Source of the DNA: Byssovorax sp.
GTDB taxonomy: Bacteria > Myxococcota_A > Polyangia > Polyangiales > Polyangiaceae
Assembly (NCBI GenBank): GCA_025362495.1
Contig: JANYGI010000045.1
Span: 55,484 to 119,483 of the forward strand
Reading direction: 5' to 3'
Length of the DNA stretch: 64,000 bases
Positions 45,960 through 54,785 of the stretch are shown piece by piece. Both the position numbers and the translations under genes were made by a program. The notes beneath the pieces were generated by a model. That model made no database searches and was not told the origin of the DNA. It saw only the letters and a list, made by a program, of their open reading frames with translations. The stretch's first letter is position 1. Every line of letters begins with the position of its first letter.

Positions 45960-46727
45960 ATGGCAGCCAAGCAGGTCACTGATCGCGAGAAGAGCGCAAA
46001 CGCCGTGGTTTCCGCCGGGACAACGCACGCGGAAGCAACGGCGGCAGGTCTCGGTAAGCTCTTGAAACCCCATCTGGCAAAGGGAGAGTCGCTGCCGGAC
46101 GTTGGATTGGTCATGATCCTCGTCGCCCGCGCGCTCGAGGCCGCCAAGATCAAGATGGTGGAGGCCGACGCCGCGCACGAGGCCGAGCTCGGCGACGATG
46201 ATGCCATTCGCGAGGCGCGTGACGCGGCGACAGCGGCGCTCTCCGACAAGCTGGTCGAGCTTCGCGAGGTCATCGTTGGTATCTATGGGAGCGCGGCAGC
46301 CAGCTCCGTATTCCCTGGACCTGCTCCGCAGGATCCGGTGGTGCTCTCCCGCTTTGCGGGCGAGGTGGCCACGGCGGTCGAGCGTGTGAAGCTGCCAGCA
46401 CCACGGATCAAAGCCAAGCTGGATCTCGCGGAGACGGCGACGGAGCTGCGCGCTCTTCGCGCCACCCTCGATGCGGCGATCAAGGAGATCGCGAAGGAAG
46501 TCCGCGAGGCGCAAGCCACGCTCGACGAGAAGAACCAGGCGCTCGCGGGGTATGATGAGCTGTTTGGCGGCGGCGCGACGGCGATGACGGGGCTTTTGCG
46601 GCTGGCGGGCAAGGCGAATCTGGCGGCCAAGGTGAAGCCGTCGACACGGCGGCCGGGGCAGACGGCGAGCGACGCGGGGGATCCGGCGCCGGCAGGGGCG
46701 GCGGCAACGGGTACGGGCGACAAGTAG
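45960..46727 (+). CDS. Helical hypothetical protein, unknown function
   Basis: A 255-residue protein starting at ATG 45960, with GGGGAGGAA eight or so bases upstream; longer in-frame starts add unrelated sequence. It is almost entirely helical and Ala/Glu/Lys-rich, with segments such as LVMILVARALEAAKIKMVEAD, AATAALSDKLVELREVIVG and LRALRATLDAAIKEIAKEV (quoted within 21-residue limits as separate pieces), and then a Gly/Leu segment and a disordered tail. There is no signal peptide, membrane segment or known motif. I do not recognise the family. A 42-bp tandem repeat array starts 35 bp downstream, and coiled-coil or structural roles are possible. Confidence 0.6.
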   Translation: MAAKQVTDREKSANAVVSAGTTHAEATAAGLGKLLKPHLAKGESLPDVGLVMILVARALEAAKIKMVEADAAHEAELGDDDAIREARDAATAALSDKLVELREVIVGIYGSAAASSVFPGPAPQDPVVLSRFAGEVATAVERVKLPAPRIKAKLDLAETATELRALRATLDAAIKEIAKEVREAQATLDEKNQALAGYDELFGGGATAMTGLLRLAGKANLAAKVKPSTRRPGQTASDAGDPAPAGAAATGTGDK

Positions 46728-47035
46728 CCCGCTGGAGGGGGTCGGGGAGCGTGAGGGCCCCGCTTGCCCGGTAAGAACGCGACCGGCGGGCGCTGGATCG
46801 CGTTCTTGCCGGGTAAGAACGCGTCTGGGTGAAGTCGGGGGGCGCTCTTGCCGGGCAAGAAGGCGCCTGGGCGAAGTCGGGGGGCTCTCTTGCCGGCCAA
46901 GAAGGCGTCTGGGCGAAGCCGGAGGCCTCGTTTGCCGGGCAAGAAGGCGTCTGGGTGAAATCGAGGGCCTCACCTGGCCGGCAGCGCGACTGTTGTCTCC
47001 CGACACCGCGAAGTCGGCCCACGCCGTGCCGCAAA
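46728..47035. other. Gene-free interval filled mostly by a tandem repeat array
   Basis: About 308 bp between the helical hypothetical stop and the stop of the convergent toxin gene. Most of it is the 42-bp repeat array. Open frames run through the array in several frames because 42 is a multiple of three, but they have no ribosome-binding site, codon pattern or homology, so no gene is called. Confidence 0.6.
46763..46985. repeat. Array of five 42-bp direct repeats with palindromic core
   Basis: Units start at 46763, 46805, 46847, 46889 and 46931, with a degenerate sixth start at 46973; the period is exactly 42 bp. Each unit opens with the near-perfect palindrome CTTGCCGGGCAAG, followed by AAGGCGTCTGGGCGAAGTCG and a GC-rich end. 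The first and last units are the most diverged. The palindromes would give a chain of evenly spaced hairpins. There are no unique spacers, so it is not a CRISPR. The function is unknown; a tandemly expanded intergenic palindrome, protein-binding site or transcription-stop element are options. Confidence 0.85.
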
Positions 47036-47335
47036 TCAGCGCGGCATCCGGTCCATCCAGTATCCCGGTCGCCGTTTCGTATGCATCACCGCGATGACGG
47101 TAATCACCGGCTCTGTCGCGTAGACGACGCAACAAGGAAATCCCTTGACCGCGTGCCGGCGAATCTCTGGATATCGAGACGATGACGGCGCGCCAATTCC
47201 GGGCATCGCCTCGATGCGCGCCACCGCGAGCTGGACTCGGTTGATGAGCCGCTCACCCATGCCGGTTCGGCGCTCTTCGTAGTATTCCGCGGCCGCCGTC
47301 ATCTCGTCGGCGGCCTCCCGGAGCATCTCAGCCAT
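47036..47335 (-). CDS. RelE/ParE-superfamily toxin
   Basis: A 99-residue small basic protein of the ParE type. The helix AAEYYEERRTGMGERLINRV, then RIEAMPGIGAP, RYPEIRRHAVKGFPCCVVYA and VITVIAVMHTKRRPGYWMDR match the family layout of two helices and a beta-sheet with a basic C-terminal arm. ParE members poison gyrase whereas RelE members cleave ribosome-bound mRNA; the KGFPCCVVY and HTKRRPGYW blocks favour the ParE side. Its start overlaps the end of the antitoxin gene by eight bases (47328-47335), the standard arrangement of antitoxin first. Full length, without visible defects. Confidence 0.88.
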   Translation of the reverse strand: MAEMLREAADEMTAAAEYYEERRTGMGERLINRVQLAVARIEAMPGIGAPSSSRYPEIRRHAVKGFPCCVVYATEPVITVIAVMHTKRRPGYWMDRMPR

Positions 47336-47567
47336 GACGGGCCTTGAGGCGCTCCCTGGCAGCGGTCACCGCCGCTTCGAAGGGGATCACCTCGGCCTGC
47401 CCGGCACGCCATGCCGTCACGCGAGCGTCGATCTCGACCGCCCACGCTTCCTCCACACCCTCCTCGGCGGGGCCGTCGAGGCTGTCGATCAGATCGATCG
47501 CGAGGTCCGCGCGCTCCTCCTCCGGGAGCGCCAGCGCGGCTGCATGGAGTGCTTGGTTCCGTCTCAT
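47328..47567 (-). CDS. Addiction-module antitoxin (TIGR02574-like component)
   Basis: A 79-residue partner of the ParE-like toxin. ATG 47567 gives MRRNQALHAAALALPEEERA; longer in-frame starts run through unrelated sequence antisense to the propeller lipoprotein gene. The pattern LPEEERADLAIDLIDSLDG, then VEEAWAVEIDARVTAWRAG and IPFEAAVTAARERL is that of the putative addiction-module component family, with the Glu-rich N-terminal helix and a final helix that binds the toxin. No separate DNA-binding domain is obvious, so autoregulation may need both proteins. It is 209 bp downstream of the propeller lipoprotein stop on the same strand and likely has its own promoter in that gap. Confidence 0.85.
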   Translation of the reverse strand: MRRNQALHAAALALPEEERADLAIDLIDSLDGPAEEGVEEAWAVEIDARVTAWRAGQAEVIPFEAAVTAARERLKARHG

Positions 47568-47776
47568 TGGTGAAGGTTGCGGGACGCCCGCTCTGCTGTC
47601 CAGATCCATCGAGCCGCGACGCCTCGCTTCGGGCGCCCCGGCGGAGCACGAGATTGCCCTCCTCGAGGTCGAGCCCGTCGGCACTGCCACCTTCCGGTTT
47701 CGTTTCCGGGCGCCCGTCGAGGGGGAGAGTCCGGCGCGCTGATCCCGCGTCGCGAAGGCTCCCCCTCGCGGTGAGA

Positions 47777-49132
47777 TCACTTTGCGACCTTCATCACGGT
47801 CAAGGCCGTCGAGTCCGTCCAGTAAACGCTGGTCGCGTCGACGGCGATGGCGTTGGCGCCCGTCTGGCCCGTCGCCAGGACGGTGGGAGTCCCGCCGGCG
47901 ATCGGCGCCTTCATCACGGTGCCGTCGACGTCGTCGGTCCAGTAGACGTTCGTCGCGTCGACCACGATTCGCCGCGGCCCTCCGAGCCCGGTGGCGAGCG
48001 TCGTCACGGCACCTCCAGCCTTGGGCATCATCACGACCGTGCCCTGGTGATCGACAGGCATCCCGCCGACGAGGCTGAGGTTCGTCCAGTAGAGGTTCGT
48101 GGCGTCGGCCGTGATGTAGTTGGGACCCGGCTGGCTCCCGACGAACACCATGAAATCTCCTCCGCCGACAGCCCACTTCAGGATCTGGCCTCCCGCAACG
48201 CCCGCGTAGGTATTGGCGGTGTACACGCTCGTGGCGTCCACCGTGATCCCGTGCCTGACGCCCGAATTCATGAGGATGTCGTTGAAGGTGGGCGACGCGC
48301 CTCCGGTGATCGAGACGCCCTGCAGCCTCGACTGGTGCTCCTGGCCCCAGTAGATGTTGCCCGCCCCGAGAGCGATGCCACCAATGGAGGTTTGCCAGGC
48401 CGTGACCCCGGATTCCGCGCCCCCGCCGAGAGGCAACCTGTGGATCTCTCCCTCCTGCTCGAAGTTGTTCCATCTGAACGCCAGATACAGGTCGGTGGCA
48501 TTCACCGTGATATCGTATCCACGGCCGTCCGGGACCGTGCCGAGCACCACGGCCGCGCCTCCGGCAACAGGCTGCTTCATCACCGCGCAGTTCGTCATGA
48601 AGGTCGGGCTCTGGTTCGGGACGTCCTTTGCCCAGTAGACGTTGGTCCCGTCCACGGCGAGGCCGAACACGCCGGGCTGGCCCGAGGCCAGCGTCGCCGA
48701 CTGGCAGACTCCCGCCAGGCACGTCGTGCCAAGACAATCGTGGTCGCAACCACCGCAGTTGGTGACGTCGGTGCACGGATCAACGCTGCTCCCGGAGCAG
48801 GTGATCGGCGAGCCGGTGCAGGCGTTGCCGCCGCCGCCGCCGGAGCCGCTCCCCGTGCTGCTGCTCGCGGCGCTGGTCGATGATCCACTCGACGCGCTGC
48901 CGCCCCCGGCGCCGCCCGTCGATGAGCTGCTGGCCCCACCGGCTCCGCCCGTCGAGGCTGCGCTCGCGGTGCTGCTGCCCCCGCCGCCGCCGGCCGAGGA
49001 CGCGCTCGCTGCGGTGCTCGACGTCGCCGTCGCGGTGCGGCCGCCGGTGCCTCCCCCGGTGCTGGTCACGCAGCTCGCGATACCGAAGCCCGTGAGGATC
49101 AGGCCGGCCGCGACCGCTCGTTCTTTGCGCAT
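47777..49132 (-). CDS. Lipoprotein with Ser/Gly-rich linker and beta-propeller
   Basis: A 451-residue paralogue of the propeller lipoprotein at 19185-20429. The signal MRKERAVAAGLILTGFGIASC gives a lipobox cysteine at about residue 21. Residues 22-105 are a Ser/Thr/Gly/Ala linker, followed by a short Cys-rich block (CTDVTNCGGCDHDCLGTTC). Blades then repeat with NVYWAKD, DLYLAFRWN, NIYWGQE, SVYTANTY, NLYWTNLS, NVYWTDDVDG and SVYWTDS, each preceded by a VDATxVYW-type strand. Such VDATNVYWT repeats are typical of myxobacterial secreted propellers. No catalytic residues are evident; the role is probably binding at the cell surface. Confidence 0.82.
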   Translation of the reverse strand: MRKERAVAAGLILTGFGIASCVTSTGGGTGGRTATATSSTAASASSAGGGGGSSTASAASTGGAGGASSSSTGGAGGGSASSGSSTSAASSSTGSGSGGGGGNACTGSPITCSGSSVDPCTDVTNCGGCDHDCLGTTCLAGVCQSATLASGQPGVFGLAVDGTNVYWAKDVPNQSPTFMTNCAVMKQPVAGGAAVVLGTVPDGRGYDITVNATDLYLAFRWNNFEQEGEIHRLPLGGGAESGVTAWQTSIGGIALGAGNIYWGQEHQSRLQGVSITGGASPTFNDILMNSGVRHGITVDATSVYTANTYAGVAGGQILKWAVGGGDFMVFVGSQPGPNYITADATNLYWTNLSLVGGMPVDHQGTVVMMPKAGGAVTTLATGLGGPRRIVVDATNVYWTDDVDGTVMKAPIAGGTPTVLATGQTGANAIAVDATSVYWTDSTALTVMKVAK

Positions 49133-49268
49133 ACTTCGTTTCCCTTCTTCCAGAACCCGGTAGACGCGCCGAGGTGAACGTCGTCCACAGGACTCTGGCC
49201 GGGATGCGCGATTTCTTCGGATGATAATCGCCGGAGCGCCGTTCGGAGCGCTCCGGTTCAGCGCGCGC

Positions 49269-50387
49269 TCACCAGGTGACCTTCTGCGCCCCCGTCACGT
49301 ACCGCCACAACCCCACCACGGCGGCGCTGTTCAGCACCACGAAGGTGCGGCAGAGCGAGCCGAGCCGCCCGCCCCACTCGCCGAGCAGCGCGAACAGGTA
49401 GAACGCCATCTGCCCGCCGAGGAGCGGGCGGAGGCCGTAAAGGATGATCGGTGAAGCCTCGGCCTTCGTGATGGCCCCCGTCCCCGAGGCCACGAGCAGG
49501 CCGACGAGGGCCCAGGGGCACACCAGGCGCAGCAGCTTGTGAGAGAACGTCTCGAACCACGACGGGTTCTTGAAGGGCACGAGCAGCGCGGGCAGCAGCG
49601 CGAAGAGCTGGTAATTGCCAGCCAGGGTGCGGACCTTGCGGCCGTACTCGCGCTTGTCGCCGAAGGCGTCGTCGTACGCTATCGCCCCTTCGGCAAACAG
49701 GATGTGTCGCCCGGCGAGACGGAGCCGCAGAGGCACCCACATGTCGTCGAGGATCACGCCCTCGGGCAGTGGGCGCATATCCACCTTGCGGATCGCGTAG
49801 ATCGGGCCAGTCACGCCGACCATGCCGCGAAACCGCGACTCTTGCAGGCGGATCCAGTTCTCGTAGCGCCAGTAGGCGCCGGCCCCGGCCGCCCCGCGGA
49901 GGATGAGGTTGCCCGAGACACAGGCCACCTCCGGATTCGAGAGCTTGGCCACCAGGGCCCGTACCGCGCCGGGGACGAGCGGCTGGCGCACGTCGGTCAT
50001 CAGCAGCACCTCGCCCGTCGCGGCCTCGATCATCCGATTGACGCCCTTCGGCTTGCCTCCTCGCTCCTTGCTGATCAGGAGCTTGACCCGCGGATCGCGC
50101 GCGGCGATCGCCGCGGCGACGTCGTTGGTGTCGTCGTCGGAGCCGTCCGAATAGAGCAGGATCTCGAGCTTGTCAGCGGGGTAGTCGAGCGCGAGCAGGC
50201 TCTCGACCTTGGCGGTGAGGTACGAGGCCGCGTTGTAGACCGGGATGCAGGCCGTGACCTTCGGCAGGTACGCGGGATCTTCGGCGAGGTCGAGCGGCGC
50301 GAGGCGCGCGAGCACACCGATGACGATCGGGTAACCGACGTAGGTGTAGACGAGGATGGAGAAGGCCAGGATCGCCAGGAGAACCAC
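49269..50387 (-). CDS. Membrane glycosyltransferase family 2, cellulose/hyaluronan-synthase-like
   Basis: A 372-residue membrane GT2. One N-terminal segment (residues 2-20, LLAILAFSILVYTYVGYP) precedes the catalytic domain: VTACIPVYNAASYL, LLYSDGSDDDTND, KGVNRMIEAATGEVLLMTD (D-x-R metal site), GVTGPIYAIRK and VILDDMWVPLRLRLAG (catalytic-base region). Three or four C-terminal segments follow (about 255-350). This arrangement is that of processive or lipid-linked GT2 synthases, but the QxxRW motif of true processive enzymes is not seen, so single-sugar transfer is as likely. It is the last gene of the minus-strand run that includes DUF1592 and DUF1552, 78 bp after the lectin-like lipoprotein. 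Confidence 0.85.
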   Translation of the reverse strand: MVLLAILAFSILVYTYVGYPIVIGVLARLAPLDLAEDPAYLPKVTACIPVYNAASYLTAKVESLLALDYPADKLEILLYSDGSDDDTNDVAAAIAARDPRVKLLISKERGGKPKGVNRMIEAATGEVLLMTDVRQPLVPGAVRALVAKLSNPEVACVSGNLILRGAAGAGAYWRYENWIRLQESRFRGMVGVTGPIYAIRKVDMRPLPEGVILDDMWVPLRLRLAGRHILFAEGAIAYDDAFGDKREYGRKVRTLAGNYQLFALLPALLVPFKNPSWFETFSHKLLRLVCPWALVGLLVASGTGAITKAEASPIILYGLRPLLGGQMAFYLFALLGEWGGRLGSLCRTFVVLNSAAVVGLWRYVTGAQKVTW

Positions 50388-50465
50388 GCCCCCAGCTCAC
50401 TCGCGAGGCGCGCGGGCGTCAACGTTCGTCGACGGAGCGCGCGGGCGTCGATCGCCCGCGGGCCG

Positions 50466-51344
50466 CTACGGGATGCACCCCACGCGGGTCGCGTCGATGG
50501 CCACGTCGTCGAAATAGGCGTCGTTTCCCGGCGGATTTGGACTGTGGTTGTCCATGCCGAGGCCGAGGGCGGTGAACGCGCCCGGCTGGTGGTCCGCGGT
50601 GTCGTAGGTCACCGCGACCGCGCCGTCGACGTAGACCTCGATCAGGTGGGCGCCGGTGCGGGCCAGGTGCCATTCGAGGCAGACCCACTTGTTGCGCGGC
50701 ACCATCGTGGGATAGCCCGCCGGGAACTCTTTCCCGGGCTCGTAATACGTGAGCTGCCAGCTACCGTTCGACTGGCCGATCTCCAGGACCCGCTGATCGC
50801 CCGCGTAGGCCGAGATGAAGCCAGTGTGTCCAGCCCCGTCGGCGACCGGGGTGAAGAAGTAGGCGCGCCCCCAGAGCTCGTCGGCGAGCTGCGGGAAAGT
50901 GACTGTCTCTTTCAGCGAGGCGAACCCACCCGTGGTGTCGACCAGGTGCGCTTGCGCCGCGTTCTTCCCGTGGGCCGCCATGGCCGACTCGACCGACATG
51001 GTGATGCCCGGATCGTAGCCGACCTCGACCGTCCATCTGGCAGGATCGACGGTGGTGTCCTTCTCGAAATCGTCGCAAAATAAAGCCTTGCAGCCCACCG
51101 GGGCGCCGCCGCCGGTGCTCCCCGCGCTGCCGGTGCTGGTCGCTGCGCCGGCCGCTCCCCCGGCGCTGCTCGTGGTGCTGCCGGCGTCGCCGCCGCTACC
51201 GCTCGTACCGCTCGTGGAGGCGGCGCTGCTCGAGGACGTCGTAACGCCGCCGCCGCCGCTGCCACAGCCCACCAGCGCTCCGAGCAGGGCAGCTCCCGCC
51301 ATGGCCGCCTTCGCGATAGACAGCGTACCTCGACTGACCATCAT
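50466..51344 (-). CDS. Lipoprotein with LamG/concanavalin-like domain
   Basis: A 292-residue lipoprotein. ATG 51344 (or the next codon, ATG 51341) begins MMVSRGTLSIAKAAMAGAAL and the lipobox is LLGALVGC. A Ser/Thr/Gly/Ala linker (about 35-85) leads to a beta-sandwich: CKALFCDDFEKDTTVDPARW, the usual opening of concanavalin-like carbohydrate-binding or polysaccharide-lyase-like folds, followed by KWVCLEWHLARTGAHLIEVY, GAVAVTYDTADHQPG and a closing NDAYFDDVAIDATRVGC. The Cys pair near both ends of the domain may form a disulfide. It follows the DUF1552 gene by 32 bp and precedes the glycosyltransferase by 78 bp. Ligand unknown. Confidence 0.75.
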   Translation of the reverse strand: MMVSRGTLSIAKAAMAGAALLGALVGCGSGGGGVTTSSSSAASTSGTSGSGGDAGSTTSSAGGAAGAATSTGSAGSTGGGAPVGCKALFCDDFEKDTTVDPARWTVEVGYDPGITMSVESAMAAHGKNAAQAHLVDTTGGFASLKETVTFPQLADELWGRAYFFTPVADGAGHTGFISAYAGDQRVLEIGQSNGSWQLTYYEPGKEFPAGYPTMVPRNKWVCLEWHLARTGAHLIEVYVDGAVAVTYDTADHQPGAFTALGLGMDNHSPNPPGNDAYFDDVAIDATRVGCIP

Positions 51345-51376
51345 CTCTGTTCTTCCAGGGAGCGGGGGCGCGGCGC

Positions 51377-52870
51377 TCACCCGGTGAGACCGGCGAGCGG
51401 GCCCGTGCACACGGCAGGATTCCCGAAGGTGTTCGTCTCGACACCCATCATGTTCGCGAGCGAGACGAAGAAATCGTTGTGGGCCGGACCGCGCGAGTAC
51501 GTCGGCCAGAGGCTCATGTCCTTCGCGCGCGGATAGCGCACGTAGCGCCCCGTCTTCACCGCGCCGCCCATGCCACCACCGAGGACGTAAGGGATGTTGT
51601 CGAGCGTGTGATCGCCGGCCGCGATCTGGCCGCACCACACGACGAGCGTGTTGTCGAGGAGCGAGGTGCCGTCCGCCTCGGGGATCTCCGCCAGCATGTC
51701 GAGGAATTTCGCGAACATCTTCGCGTGGTAGGTCTGGTAGGCCTTCATGATGCCAATGGCCGCCGGATCGTCGCCGAGCGAAGGGCCGGTGCCATTCGTC
51801 TTGTGAACCATGTCGTGCATGTCCGTCGTGCCGCCGACGGACACGTACCCGTAGAGATCGTCCGGGGGGACAGGCACGTAGAGCGTGGCGACGCGGGTGA
51901 GGTCGCAGGCGAGCGACGTTTGCACGAGGCGCATCAGCACGTCGGCGTTGGCCTCGTACGAGGCGCCCTCCTGGCCAGGCACGCTGTTGACGACCGCGCC
52001 GCCGGTGATCGTGGCCTTGTCCGGAGGTGTGCACGAGCTGGCCGAGGAGAGCGCGAGGCGCGACTCGAGATCGCGGAGCGCCTGGGCGTGGGCGTCGACG
52101 CGCGCCCTGTCGAGCGCGCTCGATTTCGAGCTCACCGTCTTGAAGCGGGCATAAGCCGCCTCGATGGCGCTCGTCTGCTGCGCGAGGAGCTTGGCCTGCT
52201 TGGCCTTCTCCGCGTCCGTCGTGCCCTGAGGGCCGTTGGGGAACATGCGGTCGTAGACCTTCACGACGTCGCCGTAGATGGGAATCGGCATCCCGGCGTC
52301 GGCGTAGAGCGGCGAGGCTTCGGCGGAGCCGCTGCCAGCGTCGTGCTGCCAGGGGTTGATGAACACCTCGAGCGAGGGCAACACCGTGACCGGAGCCGGC
52401 GTGTTGAGCTTCTGGGCGATGTACTGATCGATCGAGGGCCCGCCGGCGAGCTTGTCCGTCAGCCGGTTCGTCGCGACGAGCGCGTGCGTCTCGCCGCCGA
52501 GGTGGCCATTGGTGCCGATCGGATCGAGGTTGGCCGAGAGCATGTCGATGCCGTCGAGCACCATGATCTGCTTCTGGCGCGCCACGAGCGGCTGGTGGAT
52601 GTCGCGGAGCGTGAAGTCCGTCGTCGACCAGGGCTTCTGGATCGTGAGCGCGTCGGGCGCGCCGTTCACGATCGGCGACCAGAAGGGCTTGAGCGTGCCG
52701 TCGGCGTTGAACTGCTTGAGCGTCCCGTGCTCGGTGTAGAAGAAGACGATCCGCTTCGGGATCGTGGGGTTGCCTGCGCGCACCGGCTTCGCGCCGAAGA
52801 GCGTGGACGCGCCGTACGCGGCGCCGGCGAGGCCGAGGATCTGGAGGACATTTCTGCGGGAGATCTTCAT
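51377..52870 (-). CDS. DUF1552 protein, Tat-exported
   Basis: A 497-residue protein. The N-terminus MKISRRNVLQILGLAGAAYG is a twin-arginine signal, cleaved near VRAG. The body is a DUF1552 (HXXSHH-type) domain: RIVFFYTEHGTLKQ, VLDGIDMLSANLDPIG, then NGHLGGETHALVATNRL in the place of the conserved His cluster, GPSIDQYIAQKLN, LESRLALSSASSC, a middle acidic helix, and LLDNTLVVWCGQIAAGDHTL with the conserved late His. Members are known in planctomycetes and myxobacteria, always beside DUF1592/1588 proteins; function is unestablished. ATG 52870 lies 13 bp after the DUF1592 gene stop, so the two are co-transcribed. Confidence 0.9.
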   Translation of the reverse strand: MKISRRNVLQILGLAGAAYGASTLFGAKPVRAGNPTIPKRIVFFYTEHGTLKQFNADGTLKPFWSPIVNGAPDALTIQKPWSTTDFTLRDIHQPLVARQKQIMVLDGIDMLSANLDPIGTNGHLGGETHALVATNRLTDKLAGGPSIDQYIAQKLNTPAPVTVLPSLEVFINPWQHDAGSGSAEASPLYADAGMPIPIYGDVVKVYDRMFPNGPQGTTDAEKAKQAKLLAQQTSAIEAAYARFKTVSSKSSALDRARVDAHAQALRDLESRLALSSASSCTPPDKATITGGAVVNSVPGQEGASYEANADVLMRLVQTSLACDLTRVATLYVPVPPDDLYGYVSVGGTTDMHDMVHKTNGTGPSLGDDPAAIGIMKAYQTYHAKMFAKFLDMLAEIPEADGTSLLDNTLVVWCGQIAAGDHTLDNIPYVLGGGMGGAVKTGRYVRYPRAKDMSLWPTYSRGPAHNDFFVSLANMMGVETNTFGNPAVCTGPLAGLTG

Positions 52871-52883
52871 GGGGCTCGTCCTC

Positions 52884-54557
52884 TCAAAGCTCGATGGGGC
52901 GCGTGCGGAACGCGTCGCTCTTGGTGATGGCGACGACGAGCTCGGGGAGCTTGAGCTGGCTCTGCTGGAAGGCCGCGAGCACCGGCGCGAGGCCCTTCTG
53001 ATCGAGGCCGCGGTGATCGACGCCGAGCGCGTAGCGCATCCAGCTCGAGGCGACGCACGACTGCACCGTCTCGCTCGCGGCGAGCTTCTGACCGAGCTCG
53101 ACGGCGCCGTTGAAGCCGCCGGTGAGATCGCCGTTTCCAGCGGAGAACCAGCCCGAAGAGTCGACCGGCAGGGTGTTGTCCTGCGTGCGCCACGCGCCCG
53201 TCGCGTCGTAGTGCTCGAAGCCGAAGCCGACGCCGTCGATGGTGTGGTGGCAGCCGGCGCACGCGCCCTGCTCGTGCTGTGTGGCGAAGCGATCGCGCGT
53301 CGTCAGCGGCTTGCCGGTGACGGCCGCGGGCAGCGTCGTGTTCACGCCCTTGGGCGGCGGGGGCGGGACGTTGCACATGAAGCGATCGAGGACCCAGACG
53401 CCGCGGAGGACGGGCGAGTCGGCCGTCTCGTGCGCGAAGCCGGCCATCATCCCGGCGCTCGTGAGGATGCCCGCGCGCTGCTTCTTGTCGACGGAGACGA
53501 GGGTGAAGTCCGAGCTGCCAGGCGCCGGAACGCCGTAAATCGAAGCGAGATCGTCGTTCACCCAGGCGTGCGTGTCCGTGAGGAGCGCCGTCAGCGTGCC
53601 CTCGCCGAAGAAGATCGAGTCGACGTACTTGTCGGTCGAGGCGCGCAGCGAGGTGGCGGTGGCGTCGGTGAACGACGGGAAAATCGTCCCGTCCTTCGTG
53701 AGCTTGTCCATGGCCGAGAAGCGCAGCCATTCGCTGTGGAACTTGAGGACCGCGGCGTGGGCGCGCGGATCGGCGAGGAGCCGGCGCGCTTGCTTCTCGA
53801 TGCCCTCGGGCTGCGCGAGCTCGCCGGACTCGGCCGCGGCGAAGAGCGCGGCGTCGGGCATCGTGTTCCAGAGCAGGTACGAGAGGCGGCTCGCCATCTC
53901 GTAGGGAGTGAGCTGCACGTGAAGCGGATCGCCGACGATCGGCGTCCCGGTCTCGACGCGGTACACGAAGTCCGGCTCCTGGAGGATGGTCTCGATCAGC
54001 AGCGCCATCGCCGTGCTGAAGTCGGTCGTCCCGTCGCTCCGCAGAACGGTGTAGAGCTTCACGAGGACGGCGACCTCGGCGGCGTCGACGGGGCGACGAA
54101 ACGCCTTCTTTGCGAGCGCCGCCGTGGCGGTGGCGGCGCAGGCGTCTTCGTCGGCGCGGGTCGTCGGCGAGCAGCCGAGGAGCGCCGCCTGGCTCTTCAT
54201 GACGTGGAGCGCGACGTCGACCGCGTTGGCGTGGAGCGCGTCGATCAGCGCGGCCGAGGGCGTCTGCGTCGTGGAGTTGTTGTCGAAGCCTTCGACGAAG
54301 ACGTTGCCGGGGAGCGTCTCGTCGGGCACGGCGATCGGCGCGAAGAGATCGCGCAACGTCGCGGTGTACTGCTCGCTCGTGAGGCGCGCGAGCGGTGACG
54401 CGGCGGCCGGTGTGTCGTTGCCGGTGGGGCCCGTCCCCGTGCCCGCGCTCCCGCTCGGATCGCCGTCGCCGCCGAGCGTCCCCACGCAGGCCGCGAGCAG
54501 CAGCGGCGCGCCGAGGAGGAGCCATCCGGCGCCGGTGAATGATGTCGTCGTGCGCAT
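52884..54557 (-). CDS. DUF1592/DUF1588 lipoprotein with c-type haem motif
   Basis: A 557-residue lipoprotein. ATG 54557 starts the signal MRTTTSFTGAGWLLLGAPLL; C24 is the lipobox cysteine. The domain series is DUF1587/1595-like (LTSEQYTATLRDLF; residues about 57-160), DUF1592 (ASRLSYLLWNTMPDAALFAA; about 210-340), DUF1588 (GILTSAGMMAGFAHETADSP; RDRFATQHEQGACAGCH, a CxxCH c-type haem motif C433-H437; about 360-470) and a C-terminal DUF1585-like helix. This matches planctomycete-style cytochrome-like proteins. The haem motif suggests an electron-transfer role in the periplasm or at the outer membrane. The next gene, DUF1552, starts 13 bp later. Confidence 0.88.
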   Translation of the reverse strand: MRTTTSFTGAGWLLLGAPLLLAACVGTLGGDGDPSGSAGTGTGPTGNDTPAAASPLARLTSEQYTATLRDLFAPIAVPDETLPGNVFVEGFDNNSTTQTPSAALIDALHANAVDVALHVMKSQAALLGCSPTTRADEDACAATATAALAKKAFRRPVDAAEVAVLVKLYTVLRSDGTTDFSTAMALLIETILQEPDFVYRVETGTPIVGDPLHVQLTPYEMASRLSYLLWNTMPDAALFAAAESGELAQPEGIEKQARRLLADPRAHAAVLKFHSEWLRFSAMDKLTKDGTIFPSFTDATATSLRASTDKYVDSIFFGEGTLTALLTDTHAWVNDDLASIYGVPAPGSSDFTLVSVDKKQRAGILTSAGMMAGFAHETADSPVLRGVWVLDRFMCNVPPPPPKGVNTTLPAAVTGKPLTTRDRFATQHEQGACAGCHHTIDGVGFGFEHYDATGAWRTQDNTLPVDSSGWFSAGNGDLTGGFNGAVELGQKLAASETVQSCVASSWMRYALGVDHRGLDQKGLAPVLAAFQQSQLKLPELVVAITKSDAFRTRPIEL

Positions 54558-54785
54558 GCCTGAGACCCTCGAGGAGAGCCGAGCCGTGGGGGTGCGGAGC
54601 GCGAGATCATCGCGCCCGACGCCGGCCCCCGAGGCAGTCGGCCTTGCCTGCGGGGTACGTACCGCGAGCCCTCGAGAAAGGTTCACGCGGTCCGGGAGAT
54701 TTTCTGGAGCAAGCGCGGGTCCGCGCGGAGCGAGCCCAGCTTTTTGAAGACTATCGACTCCGCGCTACAGCGGAGGCCTGATTTT

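Noticed and set aside
46763..46985. CRISPR array
   Set aside because: The 42-bp units are contiguous direct repeats with no unique spacers, and no cas gene is present.
45690..47135. Long minus-strand frame across the helical hypothetical gene and the repeat array
   Set aside because: The repeats are a multiple of three and keep frames open; the plus-strand gene has a good ribosome-binding site and this frame does not.
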